Origin: Poecilobothrus nobilitatus
Lineage: Eukaryota; Arthropoda; Insecta; Diptera; Dolichopodidae
Assembly: GCA_947095535.1 (NCBI GenBank)
Contig: OX352772.1
Coordinates: forward strand, 108,286,655 to 108,350,654
Reading direction: 5' to 3'
Length of the DNA: 64,000 nucleotides
Part shown: positions 34,941 through 45,689 of the stretch, one piece after another
How positions within the stretch are numbered: the first letter of the stretch is position 1
Layout of the letters: every line of letters begins with the position of its first letter
Position numbers and translations under genes: made by a program
The notes under the pieces: generated by a model
What the model saw: the letters and a program-made list of their open reading frames with translations, nothing else
Databases searched by the model: none
Told to the model about the DNA's origin: nothing

Positions 34941-37900
34941 CAGGGCCGGACCGAGCTCTTATGGCGCCCTAGGCTAAGAGTCTAAAGTTCGCCCCATATG
35001 TTTTAACAAGCAAAAAAAAAAAAGAATCAACTAAAAAATTTTTGTTTGTTATTAAAAAAATATTTTTATATTTGAAAATATATTTTATTTTTATATTAAA
35101 TTTAATACAAAATTTTCTTAACACCAATATGTATATAAAACTTTTGTTTCTGGATAATCTTTCAGGACTGTTTTTATCTACGAAAAAAGAGAGAAATTAT
35201 ATATCTTCAAAAAATAATTTTATTTTTACTTACATAAAAACTTTTTTCCTAGCTTTCATGGCTGCAAAATTGTTTATAAGATCATCCAGTTCCAATTTTC
35301 GTACTAAATCGCGTTCGATGGAAAGGGTAGCTAAACCATCAAGACGATCTTGGAGCATTGTAGAGCGCAAATAAGTTTTTATTAATTTAAGCTTAGAAAA
35401 GCTTCTCTCTGCACTCGCTACAGTTATTAGCAATGTTATTATGATTCGCAATGCAATATATATATTTGGCAAGGCGGTTGTTAAATTATTCTCTAGCAAA
35501 TAGTTAAGAATTTCAGTAGGAGAATCACAACAATCTGTGGACAAATGACTTTTTATGTATTTTAATTCGTCAAACAAATCCAAGCCGGAAATATCCTTTT
35601 GATCACCGTCAGTTAGGAGAAGTTCTAAATCCATACAATATTTTTGTATGTCATCATCCGTTATATTAGTGATATTGCCAAAGTTATATAGTAATTCGAA
35701 TTTATTGTTATGTTCCTGAATTAGTTGAAAGCGATCACGTAACGATTGTATCGCGTTGTCCAATATATTGTTAAAGAAATTAACTTTGAAGTTTTGTATA
35801 GGATCATCGAATACTTCATCATGTTGTTCGTAATCAAATTGTCTTCTTTGACGGCGGACTCGTGCGCGTTCAAATTGTACATCAATATCTAAATCAATTG
35901 CAATTGTTTTAGCCTCCTCCAAAATACAATCAAATTTTGCATCTGTTCTATAGTCTTCCAGGAACACCATGCCTTTTGATAACAACGTTACTGCTTGGCT
36001 CAGGTTTAAACTAACTGCCTGAAATGCTTTGCTAGTTACATTTATATCAAACAAAATATCATACCATACAATTAAAGAGCAGATAAATGTATATTTTTCA
36101 ATTTTTTGCAATATAGCTGTGGCTTCTGACTTGTTCCGCGCTGCTGTGACTGTGGTAACATTAGGTTGCCCATCCTCATTCATACAATCATACAGAGCCG
36201 CAATAACTTCTTTGAGGTGATATCGTAGAGGTTTTAAAGCATCAATTCGACTGGCCCATCTAGTTTCACTTAGACTTTTCAACGTAAAACCAGTTATATG
36301 TTTTTTTAATAAAGCCCAGCGTTGAGTTGACGATGAGAAAAAAACATACAAATGCTGAATGATATCAAAAAAAGTTATACCTTCAACACAACAACTCGCA
36401 GAATCATTCACCACTAAATTTAGGGTATGTGCACTGCAAGGAACAAAAAAAGCTCTTGGGTTTAAATTAAGAATTCTACTTTGGACACCACTATGTCGTC
36501 CGCGCATATTGGAGCCGTTATCGTAACTTTGACCTCTCATATTGGCCACTGACAAGTTATGTGACTCTAATACTTCTATAATCTTATCTGTAATTCCAGC
36601 TCCGGAGCTATTATCAATTTCAATGAAACTTAAGAAATGTTCATGCACCTCAATGTGTTTTTCATCACTACTTGGACATACCACTCGGACAATTAATGAC
36701 ATTTGCTCAATATGGGGAACATCTGGAGTACAATCAACGATTATTGAATAATATTTATTCAATTTTATTAAGTTTGCAATTTTTTCTTTGACTGCAGAAT
36801 TTAACAACGTAATCATTTCATTTTGAATTCTTTTGCCCAAGTAATGTACGTGTAATTCTTTATTTTTTATTTGACGTACGTGTTCTTTCAAGATTGGGTC
36901 GAATTTAGCTATAAGCTCAACAATTTTTAAGAAATTTCCATTGTTATCTTCATATAACTTATCAGATGTTCCTCTCAAAGCAAGATTCTGTGACCCGTGT
37001 AACTTAATGATTTCAAATAATCTCTCCAGTACATTTCGCCAACGTATTGTATTTTCATTCACGAGTTTTTTATTAAATGAGTCAATAGTTTTTCCTTCAT
37101 TCAATCTTCTGACCAAGTCATTCCATGTTGATATACATTTTAAGTGTTCAATTGTTTTTTCATGCTCTTTTAATCTGGCTGACACATTTTTCCAATCATT
37201 CAATCCATTAACAATTAGGGAACTTTCTTTCTTAGAAAAAAGCTTGCATGCAAAACAGAAAACAGCATCATTAGATTTTGAATAAACCAACCACTTACGT
37301 TGAATCTTTTCACCGTTAGGAAGTGTTCGATAATAGTTTGTAGAACAAAACTTCCGACTTCTTCCTTCCTTTTCTTGAACAGTCAATGGAAAATCAAAAT
37401 TAATTATTTGCTCTGGTCCACGTCTTACAAGTAAATCGATATTTGGGCCAATATTTTGCGGCCATTTCCCAATATCGGACAAATAGTCTTGGATACTTGG
37501 AACAACATCTAAAGAATTATGTTCAGAATTTACCGTTTCCGAATGAGAATTTACGTCAAATGTGTCAACAATGCTATGATCTGATTCGAGATCAGGTTCT
37601 GGATTGGAACAATATTCTTCAGCGTCCAATGATTTCGATGAACTTATCAGATCTGAATCTGTACAGGTAGACTCTGTCTCAATATGTTGTAGCTCACTTT
37701 CCGATTCTGAATCGTCACTTTGCCGATCAACATTTGTAGATTTAAAAAAAGAAGAAATCTTTTGACATTTTTGTATTTGCTTTTCCTGCTCTGCTTTTCT
37801 TTTTCTACCTTGGTAGCCACTTAGTTTTTTTGGAGGCATTATTATGGGTTAAATATAAAGCCTAACAGTGTAGAAAAACGAAATATTAGAACGCTTATAT

Positions 37901-38368
37901 TAAAACAAAAAATTATATCTTATAAAAATAAATAAATTTTATATTCATTCATCAATAAATACAACATACCTATTTTTTTTACCGTTGCAATTTCGATTGA
38001 ATTTTCAAAACACTCAACTTTAATTTTTAAAATCACTGACCACTACTTAATTTGAAAACTGCAACACTAAATATTATTTTAAAAGATTAATACTTGTGTA
38101 GGTAGTGTTACAATAATATTTATGGTTGCTATGACTACCAACGGTATTGTGATTAATATGCAAAATATTTTTAAAAATGTAATAATTTACTACTTATTTT
38201 AAATAAACGCAATTTTTTTATTGCGTACCATAATTTTTTATTTACTATTAAGTCTTATAAGCCCTGATATCTTGCGAAGGATTAATTTTTTTTTTTTCAT
38301 AATGGCGCCCCTACCAGCCAAGCGCCCCAAGCCATGGCCTTACTGGCTCGGCTCTAGGGCCGGCCCTG
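34941..38368 (-). mobile_element. hAT element 2 (ZMYM1-like), complete
   Basis: Exact 8-bp duplication AATCAATG at 34933-34940 and 38369-38376. Ends are inverted repeats starting CAGGGCCGG (left CAGGGCCGGACCGAGCTC; right, read inward, CAGGGCCGGCCCTAGAGC). Length 3428 bp. One uninterrupted transposase gene on the minus strand. The exact duplication and open gene indicate a young, possibly autonomous insertion. Confidence 0.93.
35230..37839 (-). CDS. hAT transposase, ZMYM1/DUF4371 type, 869 aa, intact
   Basis: Full-length cut-and-paste transposase, also describable as a zinc finger MYM-type 1-like/TTF-type finger protein. Residues 1-35 are basic (MPPKKLSGYQGRKRK, as in hAT element 1, supporting this start); 36-120 are acidic and Ser-rich. 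A TTF/C2H2-like finger spans ~165-235 (Cys195, Cys198, His226, His232 are likely ligands). The DUF4371 core ~340-480 has VDCTPDVPH (Asp369) and GQSYDNGSNMRG (Asp440). A long helical insertion follows. The C-terminal hAT dimerisation block ASAERSFSKLKLIKTYLRST carries Glu811. These three acidic residues are the expected DDE triad. No stop or frameshift. It would act in the nucleus on its own inverted ends. A domesticated host gene is unlikely because the 8-bp duplication and ends are intact. Confidence 0.93.
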   Translation of the reverse strand: MPPKKLSGYQGRKRKAEQEKQIQKCQKISSFFKSTNVDRQSDDSESESELQHIETESTCTDSDLISSSKSLDAEEYCSNPEPDLESDHSIVDTFDVNSHSETVNSEHNSLDVVPSIQDYLSDIGKWPQNIGPNIDLLVRRGPEQIINFDFPLTVQEKEGRSRKFCSTNYYRTLPNGEKIQRKWLVYSKSNDAVFCFACKLFSKKESSLIVNGLNDWKNVSARLKEHEKTIEHLKCISTWNDLVRRLNEGKTIDSFNKKLVNENTIRWRNVLERLFEIIKLHGSQNLALRGTSDKLYEDNNGNFLKIVELIAKFDPILKEHVRQIKNKELHVHYLGKRIQNEMITLLNSAVKEKIANLIKLNKYYSIIVDCTPDVPHIEQMSLIVRVVCPSSDEKHIEVHEHFLSFIEIDNSSGAGITDKIIEVLESHNLSVANMRGQSYDNGSNMRGRHSGVQSRILNLNPRAFFVPCSAHTLNLVVNDSASCCVEGITFFDIIQHLYVFFSSSTQRWALLKKHITGFTLKSLSETRWASRIDALKPLRYHLKEVIAALYDCMNEDGQPNVTTVTAARNKSEATAILQKIEKYTFICSLIVWYDILFDINVTSKAFQAVSLNLSQAVTLLSKGMVFLEDYRTDAKFDCILEEAKTIAIDLDIDVQFERARVRRQRRQFDYEQHDEVFDDPIQNFKVNFFNNILDNAIQSLRDRFQLIQEHNNKFELLYNFGNITNITDDDIQKYCMDLELLLTDGDQKDISGLDLFDELKYIKSHLSTDCCDSPTEILNYLLENNLTTALPNIYIALRIIITLLITVASAERSFSKLKLIKTYLRSTMLQDRLDGLATLSIERDLVRKLELDDLINNFAAMKARKKVFM

Positions 38369-38600
38369 AATCAATGTAATAATAAAGTAATTCAAATTAT
38401 TTGATTATTGGTCAATTGACTAATTATTGTTCATCAAAAAAAAGGAAAGGGAAAAAAGTGTAAACATTTTTTGTAAGTTTTTTGTAAGTGTATGAATGAA
38501 AAGGATTATTGTAAAATGTATTTATAAAGTAATAATTATTACAAAAGAATAACTCATTAATTTCATTTACATTATTTAATAATTTAAAACATAATACAAC

Positions 38601-39367
38601 ATGGGAAAAGATACTTTTGGGAAAAAAATGCGTGCTTTTAAAAAAAGCAATTGCGATCTGGAAGGTGAGTTTATTGAAATTAGATTAAAAATTATAACGT
38701 ATATTGATAATATATTATTTTAATTTAATTTATTTTATTTTATAGGAGAAAATCTGGAAAGAGAGTTGAAAGCAGATCCGGCAAAATTAATTCAAAAGAA
38801 AACAATAAAGGACAAACATTGAATATCACCCAGCTGAAAACCCAGCTGAAACTACTTACTGTGAAATCCAAAACGTTCCATTTTGAGAACAAATACAAAA
38901 AAGATCGATATTATGCTAAGCGGTAAAAAAATTGTAGATTTAAATGTTATGTTCCTACAGTTAAAATCTATTCTTACTCATGGAAATCAGTTTGGTTGCA
39001 CAATAGAAAAGTTGGTGAAAAAATAATGAAAAAAGTTCAATATGGTTTAAACTCTAAGATATTTTTTGAATGCTCTATGTGCAATAGAAAACTTCATCTT
39101 TATACTTGCGGGGAAAATGAAGATCTTCAAACAACCGTAGTAAATTTAAATGTATTAACTGGTTCTACCTTATCAGGACTTGGATATGCTCAGACAAAAA
39201 GAGTATTTGAATCTGGTGATATACCATTTCTCAGTAATCTTACTTTTCAAAATATTCAAGAAAAGCAAGGATTGAACTGGAAGGAGTTAGCATTGAAAAC
39301 AATGAAAGATGCAGCCAAGGAAGAAAAACGAATAGCATTATGTACTTATTTCCCAAAAAATGAATGA
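38601..39367 (+). pseudogene. Mutator-like transposase fragment with a short intron
   Basis: ATG at 38601 opens MGKDTFGKKMRAFKKSNCDL. A GTGAG...TATAG interval at 38665-38745 (81 bp) splices in frame to GENLERELKADPAKL, followed by a stop after KTIKDKH. 38913 on reads MLSGKKIVDLNVMFLQL and QFGCTIEKL. After a frame change comes YGLNSKIFFECSMCNRKLHL, NVLTGSTLSGLGYAQTKRVF and ELALKTMKDAAKEEKRIAL. This pattern (GKKIVD, FGC, FECSMC, GYAQ) resembles the Mutator-like transposase N-terminal domain (PF20700-type) found in insects and other animals. Catalytic domain absent; truncated at 39367. Confidence 0.6.
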
Positions 39368-40470
39368 ATGAATATTTTTTTTAAGTGCTTTATATGTGTG
39401 TTATTTGCTTACGCATACGTGATACGTCGTACATACAATTTATATATTATTTTATGTATCTGATTGCGACAAAATAATAGAATACTACACACAATCAAGT
39501 TGAACGTATAATTGTATTTAAAATTTAAAAGATTGTGTGTATTATGGTGTGCATAATAAAGCGAAAAATGTATGAAAAAATTAAAAGAACTTTTTGAGCT
39601 TTGAAAGCTTTTAATTTTTATAGTCACTAATACGTAGGCGAATTTTTACATGAAGTTTCAGTTCGACATAACTTTTAACGTACTCTTAAACGTTCATATA
39701 ATTTATATTCTAAATCTTTTTCTATACTAATTTTACTACAATATTTATAAATTTATTTTCTAAACTATCTAATTAACATCTAAATAAAATTTTCAATTAA
39801 AATTCATTAGATACATTTTTCATATTTAAATTCAATTCAAATACATTTTTCATATTTAAATTTCAATAAACAATTTAAAACAATTTCGATTATTACTTTT
39901 TTATTTAATTTCAAAAAATTTCAATTAACAATCTAAAATAGTTTTGATTATTATTTTTTGCCACTATGCACACTATGTATAAAATTAAACAAAGTTGCGC
40001 CTTTAAAAATACATTGCAATTCAATTTTAAATATTCCTATACTTTTTATTATAATAATACATAGACACAATAACAAAGATGCGCCTTTAAAAAAGCATTG
40101 TAAAAATACTACCTAAACAATACTTATATCATTTTCTCTCTTACAGTAATTTCAATAAAATAATGGTTTTGAAATGAAGTAACATATATTTACCTACTTT
40201 TACTAATGGTTCTTTTTTGTTTAGGTAGTTGTAAAAAATGCATTAATATGTGTAAAAAAAGATTGGCCCATCTGCCCATCTTATTGTAATAGATAATCTT
40301 TGGTAAATAGTAAATAATAACATCAAATATGTATAATGTATACATACTCATTTCTATTGGAATTTGTATTCTTTTTCTTTGCTCCGTTTTTTGTATAACA
40401 TACTTTTCTTCAGTATAACATTCAATGAAAAAACAATAACAAATTTTTATTATGTATAAATTTGTGTAGT
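39368..40470. other. No gene seen
   Basis: AT-rich sequence. A ~30-bp direct repeat around AATACATTTTTCATATTTAA occurs twice at ~39805-39865. The short ORFs on the minus strand (39409-39627, 40190-40501) match nothing I recognise. Confidence 0.5.
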
Positions 40471-40484
40471 ATGTATAACAGTGA

Positions 40485-40574
40485 TATCTCCTCCTTAGCA
40501 TAGGTGGTTAGAGTGCAAAACTTTGCAATCTAACCACTGTGGTGGTTCCCGGGTTCGATTCCCGGTGGGAGATA
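40485..40574 (+). ncRNA. tRNA-like sequence at the LINE 5' end
   Basis: 90 nt. The ends TATCTCC and GGAGATA pair over 7 bp like an acceptor stem. TAGCATAGGTGG fits an A box at all but one fixed position; GGTTCGATTCC is a perfect B box/T loop flanked by CCCGG/CCGGG-type stem bases. The middle departs from a tRNA: six bases between acceptor and D stem, and a strong hairpin with 9-bp arms GTGGTTAGA and TCTAACCAC around TGCAAAACTTTGCA. An anticodon arm with a 7-base loop is not clear (GCA lies near the expected place). It lies one base inside the 5' target duplication. Possible role: internal RNA polymerase III promoter for the LINE RNA; this is inference. Confidence 0.65.
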
Positions 40575-41004
40575 CCATAATATATATACAATATAAAATA
40601 TCAAATATATATCCTTATATTCAATATTATTATATCATAATATACCATACCTAAAAATAAAACAAAAAAAAATAACACAAATAATTAGTATCAAATAAAT
40701 ATAAAAATATACCTATAACCGTGGTTCCTGCTATATTCTATAACTTGATAATGAATACTAAATAAGAATAATAATAACCTATAGGCTATAATACATACAT
40801 GTTGATATGTCAAATTGATGGAGACGGCATAAGTGACAGGTATGGTCAATGTAATTGAATTGTAATACACAATTACAATGGCAACACTCACCACCCACAT
40901 GACACGGTTTCTCCACTTGACCGATAGATGACACCAGGGGAAAATTAGAAGATGACATCTTGTGGATAGCAACAGTAGACCAATCACCTACTTTGTGAAG
41001 AAAA
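40575..41004 (+). other. Leader of the tRNA-headed LINE
   Basis: About 430 bp between the tRNA-like sequence and the first codons of the endonuclease reading. AT-rich for the first 250 bp, then more balanced. No separate ORF1 is recognisable. Confidence 0.5.
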
Positions 41005-43930
41005 ATGATTAGCGAAACTGAAACAGAGCCTCGGAATAGAAATAGGATTGAAAATACGGTATCGACAATTGGCACACGTTTAAGGACAAGATTTGCACAA
41101 TGGATTATTAGAACATTAAGAGAAAATTCTAAATTAGCCCAAGTCGAAAAAGGAATCCTTGCGCTTAGCGAAGTTAGATGGAATAACTATGGGGAGTTGA
41201 TTACAGCAAATAATAGCATGTTCATATACTCAGAAAATAGTAACAATTTGGGGGAATATGGAGTTGGAATACTATAGATAAGAAACATAAGAACAGCGTA
41301 ATAAATTGGGAGGCTGTCTCAGAAAGATTAATGACTGTAAAGCTAGCTACCAAGTACAAAAATATAACAATAATACAAGGTTACGTGCCAACAGAAATTG
41401 CAGAGGACGAATGTAAGGATGAATTCTATGTTCAATTAACATCAGTACTATGCAGAACACCTCGAAAAGATATAGTAATAATGATGGATGACTTCAACGC
41501 AAAAGTTGGAAAGAGAAATCCAAGAATGTCCAGTTACAGGGTTACATGGAATAGGAATTAAGAACAACAATGGGGAAAGGCTAATAGATATATGCCAAGA
41601 ATTTGGTCTGATAATTGGCGGCGTGCTATTCCCACATAAGGAAATACACATGTATACTTGGACATCACCTGATGGAAGAACGAAAAACCAAATTGAACAT
41701 ATATGCATCAGCAGAAACTGGCGATCATCATTACTAGATGTAAGAACTTGGCGGAGTGCAGATGCACAAACAGACCATATGATACTTACAGCCGACTTAA
41801 GAATTAAGCTAAGACGTATTCAAGCAAAATCCAGAAGAAGAAAAATACTAAATATAGCCAAACTCAATATAGATAATAAGAAAAATGAATTAATAGAAAA
41901 AATTAAAAATAATATAGAAGAGGAACCCCAAATAAGCGAGGAAAAATGGCAAGAGATATATAGAAATGCTGGTGAAGAAATCTTGGAAACCACAACACAA
42001 CAGAAAAGAATGGATCTCAGATGAAACATGGAACAAAATACTTCTGAGAAGAAACATTAAAACTTCACTGCTAACAAATAATAGTAACGAAATGAAAGAA
42101 CATCATAAAACCATATGCAGAGAGATAAAGAAGCTTGCAAGAAGGGATAAAAGAAAATTCATAAGCAATATCGTTTTAGAAGCCCAACAAGCAGCTGACC
42201 AACACAACTCAAAGCAACTATTCGCTAAGATAAAAATCCTATCGAACCAGAAGTCAAGTAGGGATCACCCAATCAAAGACAAGAATGGTAAACTACTAAC
42301 ATCGACTAAAGACCAATTGGATAGATGGAAAGAGCATTTCAGCACAAATAAAGTTTATACATGGCGCCCTAGCCCGTGGGAGCACACTGGTAATACAAGT
42401 ACAAATATTAACATCAGTACTCCAACAGTACGGGAGCTAGCGGAAATAATAAACAAACTTAAAAATAATAAGGCTGAAGGTACAGATGGCATAGGAGCTA
42501 AGCTGGTCAAAGTAGACACTCTACAAAGTGTAAGGTTCCTACAAGCCATAATAGAAAAGATATGGCGAAATGAAGAAATGAGTTCCCAATGGAAAAAAGG
42601 TATCATTGTAAAGATCCCCAAGAAAGGCAACCTAAGTAACTGTAATAACTGGAGAGGAATAACGTTACTCAATACTGTACACAAGATACTGACCCTAGTG
42701 GTTCTTAGTAGAATTGAGAAACATATTGAAAGTGTCTTAAGAAAAGAACAAGCCGGTTTCCGTAAGGAACCAAGTTGTACAGAGCATGCAAACACTCTAA
42801 GAATAATCCTGGAACAATCAAAAGAATTCAATGCACCCATTTACATAGCATTTGTCGATTTCAAGAGAGCATCCGATGAGATAGATAGAAACGCAATATG
42901 GGAAGCACTTAAAAGGAAGAACATTCCAGAAAATATTATCAGGATAATTAGAGTAATGTATAGCAACACAGAAGCTGAAATTCTCCATAAGGGTATTTTA
43001 AGCGACCCTGTAATAATTAGAAATGGAGTAAGACAAGGTTGCCCGCTATCTCCTCTACTACTCAATATAACAATTGACAAGGTCATGAGAAAGACCAATA
43101 ACAACTCATCCAGAGGTATAAACTGGTACCTCACACAAAAGCTAGAAGATTTGGACTACGCTGATGACATTAGCCTACTTACACAAACACACGAAGATAT
43201 GGAACAAAAAATCAATAAGCTAGCAGCATGTGCTGCGGAAGTTGGCTTGGAAATAAACATTAACAAAACTAAAATTATAAGAGGAAATACGAACAACACA
43301 AGACCAATTACAATTTATGATACATTAGTAGAAGATGTAGATAAATTCAATTACCTATGCAGTATTATTACTAAAGAAGGGGGTACAAAAGAGGACATTA
43401 ATAATAAACTAATGAAAGCTAGAGCAACATTTGGAAGAATGTGGAAAATATGGAGGTTATCCCAAATTGCAAGAAAAACCAAACTTAGAATATTCCAAGC
43501 ATGTATAAAATCTGTCCTCTTATATGGTAGTGTAACTTATCTAGTTAATAAGACAGAAACATATAAACTACAAGTATTTGTAAACAAGTGCCTCCGGATT
43601 ATATGCAGAATATACTGGCCAAGAAGAATACGAAATGAAGACCTATGGGAAGCTACCGGTCAAGAACCTATCGAAATAGAAATTAAGCAACGAAAATATA
43701 GGTAGATAGCTCACATTCTTAGAAGACCCCCAGACTGCATAGCCAGGCAAGTCCTGGAATGGAATCCTCAAGGAAAGAGAAATGTTGGTAAACCTAGAAA
43801 TACATCGCGTAGAACAGTAGAGCGAGAAATAACAGAACTAAATAAAACATGGCCACAAATGAAAGTCATAGCACTAAATAGAAACAGATGGAAAGGCTTT
43901 GTGGAAGCCCTATGCTTCCAAAAGGAGTAG
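41005..43930 (+). pseudogene. LINE polyprotein: AP endonuclease + reverse transcriptase
   Basis: Endonuclease: IGTRLRTRFAQWIIRTLREN and LALSEVRWNNYGE (41005-41274), a break, then ITIIQGYVPTEIAEDECKDE and IVIMMDDFNAKVGKR (41331-41520), a frameshift, then GLIIGGVLFPHKEIHMYTWT and RTKNQIEHICISRNWRSSLL, with ADAQTDHMIL. Another frameshift lies at ~41966-42024. RT (41966-43705): KAEGTDGIGAKLV, WRGITLLNTVHKILTLVVL, QAGFRKEPSCTEHANTLRII, FVDFKRASDEIDR, GVRQGCPLSPLLLNITIDKV and LDYADDISLL, so the YADD pair is kept while the usual KAFD block reads RASD. A TAG at 43704 replaces what is probably a Trp codon. The same frame then runs IAHILRRPPDCIARQVLEWN to a TAG at 43928-43930. Decayed but largely complete. 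Confidence 0.85.
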
Positions 43931-44008
43931 AAAGGAAAAAAAAATGTATAACAGTGCCTAATTTACGAACTCATTTTGCGTATGTATGTATGAATAAAAA
44001 CAATGTGT

Positions 44009-44067
44009 AACTCATTAGCACAAACTAATATACTACTATATGGTATATTAGTTTGTGCTAATGAGTT
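44009..44067. repeat. Perfect inverted repeat, 24-bp arms, 11-bp loop
   Basis: 44009-44032 is the exact reverse complement of 44044-44067 (arms begin AACTCATTAGCACAAACTA); the loop is CTACTATATGG. It lies ~50 bp downstream of the LINE target duplication. It could form a hairpin RNA or cruciform; it has no coding content. Confidence 0.95.
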
Positions 44068-44335
44068 TCATATATACATAATATACATATATATATTTTG
44101 TTATATTAATAGGTATTATGTTAATTAATTAAATGTAATTTTATTTTATAACTATTTATTATTTTGTATTGTTTTAGCTTTCAATTTTTAAAAATATTTG
44201 AATCTTTTGTTTTTCATTTCAATAAACAAAGGGTTTTTTATGCCAATAAGAAAATTAATAGCTATTGCATTTCAATATATGTACATACATATGTACATAC
44301 ATAATATGTATATTTTAAAATTTTCCAGTTGGCTT

Positions 44336-44660
44336 TTTATACCTGTACGATAAGTATCGGGTATAATAAAATTATTCCTCCGCATGGATCGGATCAGATC
44401 AAATTCTGAGTCGATTAAGCTTTGTCCGTCCGCCCGTCAGCACGCTAACTCAAAAACTAAGAAAGCTAGAGTATTAAAATCAACACAAAATATTCTTGAA
44501 TCAATTTGTAGATTCCCCACTTTTTTCGGTTGAGGTCCGACCAAAACTCTCGAACAACTAATTTCTTGATCTCCACAATTTTCATACAAAATTTTAATTT
44601 TTGATACAAAATTTTAATTTTTTATACAAAATTTCAATTTTTCATACAAAATTTCTGAAC
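44336..44660 (+). mobile_element. Helentron/DINE-like 5' end, left member of inverted pair
   Basis: TATACCTGTACGATAAGTAT then CGGGTATAATAAAATTATTC, a GTCCGTCCGCCCGTCAGCAC block, and AACTCAAAAACTAAGAAAGC. The same features occur in reverse at 46280-46576. At 44583-44655 a ~21-bp motif (CATACAAAATTTTAATTTTT) is repeated about four times. No protein. Confidence 0.5.
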
Positions 44661-45689
44661 AACGAAAATTTATATGAGTTTTTATTTTTTTTATATTTTT
44701 TTTGTGTTTTGTTTTGTGCTTTTGTATCTATTAATAATAAAAATTGTTGAGGATGATTTGATGAGTAATAGAAAAAAATTAAGTAAATATACAATATAAT
44801 GGTTGCAAAAAAACTTATTTATATGCTAGTGTATGTGCATATTATTAATACGTATTGTTTGTATTATGTGTAAATATTATATTATTGCCTCATGTGTATG
44901 TAATTTGCATATGGCATATATATACTAATACTGTATATATGTAGATATAAATATAGCTGCGTATATGGTTGCAGGTACGTATTTTGTTTATTTATAAAAA
45001 AAACGAGGAAGAATACTTGCCTTTGTCAACTCTTAGATACCCGTACGAACCGTTAGTATGTTCACAGCCACTCTGCCTACAATATTATTTTTTTAATATT
45101 TTAGTATTTTAAAATAATTTGGGTGAATTTTATAATTTCTAGAACTATGGGTTGTACATATATTCAAACTATATGTTTATATGTACATTCTTCAAAAGCA
45201 GATTCTCACCTTCCACATAACGATTATCAATCCAAAACTTTTTCAAATATTCTATAGTACCATTTAATACTAAGCGGTAAATGTATATTAAATTTACTTA
45301 GTACAAAATAATAAATATAATTTTAAATATTATATTATATTATATTATATTTAAATATTCCATTGACAGAATAATTTCTTATAAGTACAATAAAATACAT
45401 ATATGTATGTAAATACGGCGCTATATAATATACATATATACTCTTATCATTCATTCACTAGTGACATATACGATATGTAAATAAACATGATATTATATAA
45501 GTATGTATATATATCAATATCATATAAATAATAATAAAAATTCTTCAAGCAACCGTTATGTTGTTTATTTATTTACATTTTTTTATACTACGCATTATAT
45601 CCTCAACCATTTCAAATTATCGAGTAAAACAAAATGGAAAAAATTCGTTTTAAAGAAATTTGTTAGAAAATTTGAAAAAATCAAGTAAC
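44661..45689. other. No gene seen
   Basis: AT-rich spacer between the two Helentron-like ends, with ATGTAC/TATGTA-rich microsatellite-like stretches. The ORF at 45503-45688 is Lys/Phe-rich and unrecognised. Confidence 0.5.

Larger units (their letters stand above)
40484..43943 (+). mobile_element. APE-type LINE with a tRNA-like 5' end
   Basis: Bounded by a 13-bp target duplication ATGTATAACAGTG at 40471-40483 and 43944-43956. The inserted 3460 bp begin with a tRNA-like sequence (40485-40574), then ~430 bp of leader, one LINE polyprotein reading (41005-43930) and a short A-rich tail (AAAGGAAAAAAAA). The complete span between duplications and the presence of both ends suggest a full-length insertion. 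Clade not settled: endonuclease of the 'craniofacial development protein 2-like' type, RTE- or CR1-like. Confidence 0.85.

Noticed and set aside
36029..37670. Plus-strand ORFs of 60-114 aa across the second hAT element
   Set aside because: They are antisense shadows of the intact 869-aa transposase.
40485..40574. Ordinary host tRNA gene
   Set aside because: It lies inside the LINE target duplication, has extra bases before the D arm, a strong hairpin in place of a normal anticodon arm, and no clear 7-base anticodon loop.
41448..43134. Minus-strand ORFs up to 161 aa
   Set aside because: Antisense shadows of the LINE endonuclease/RT reading.
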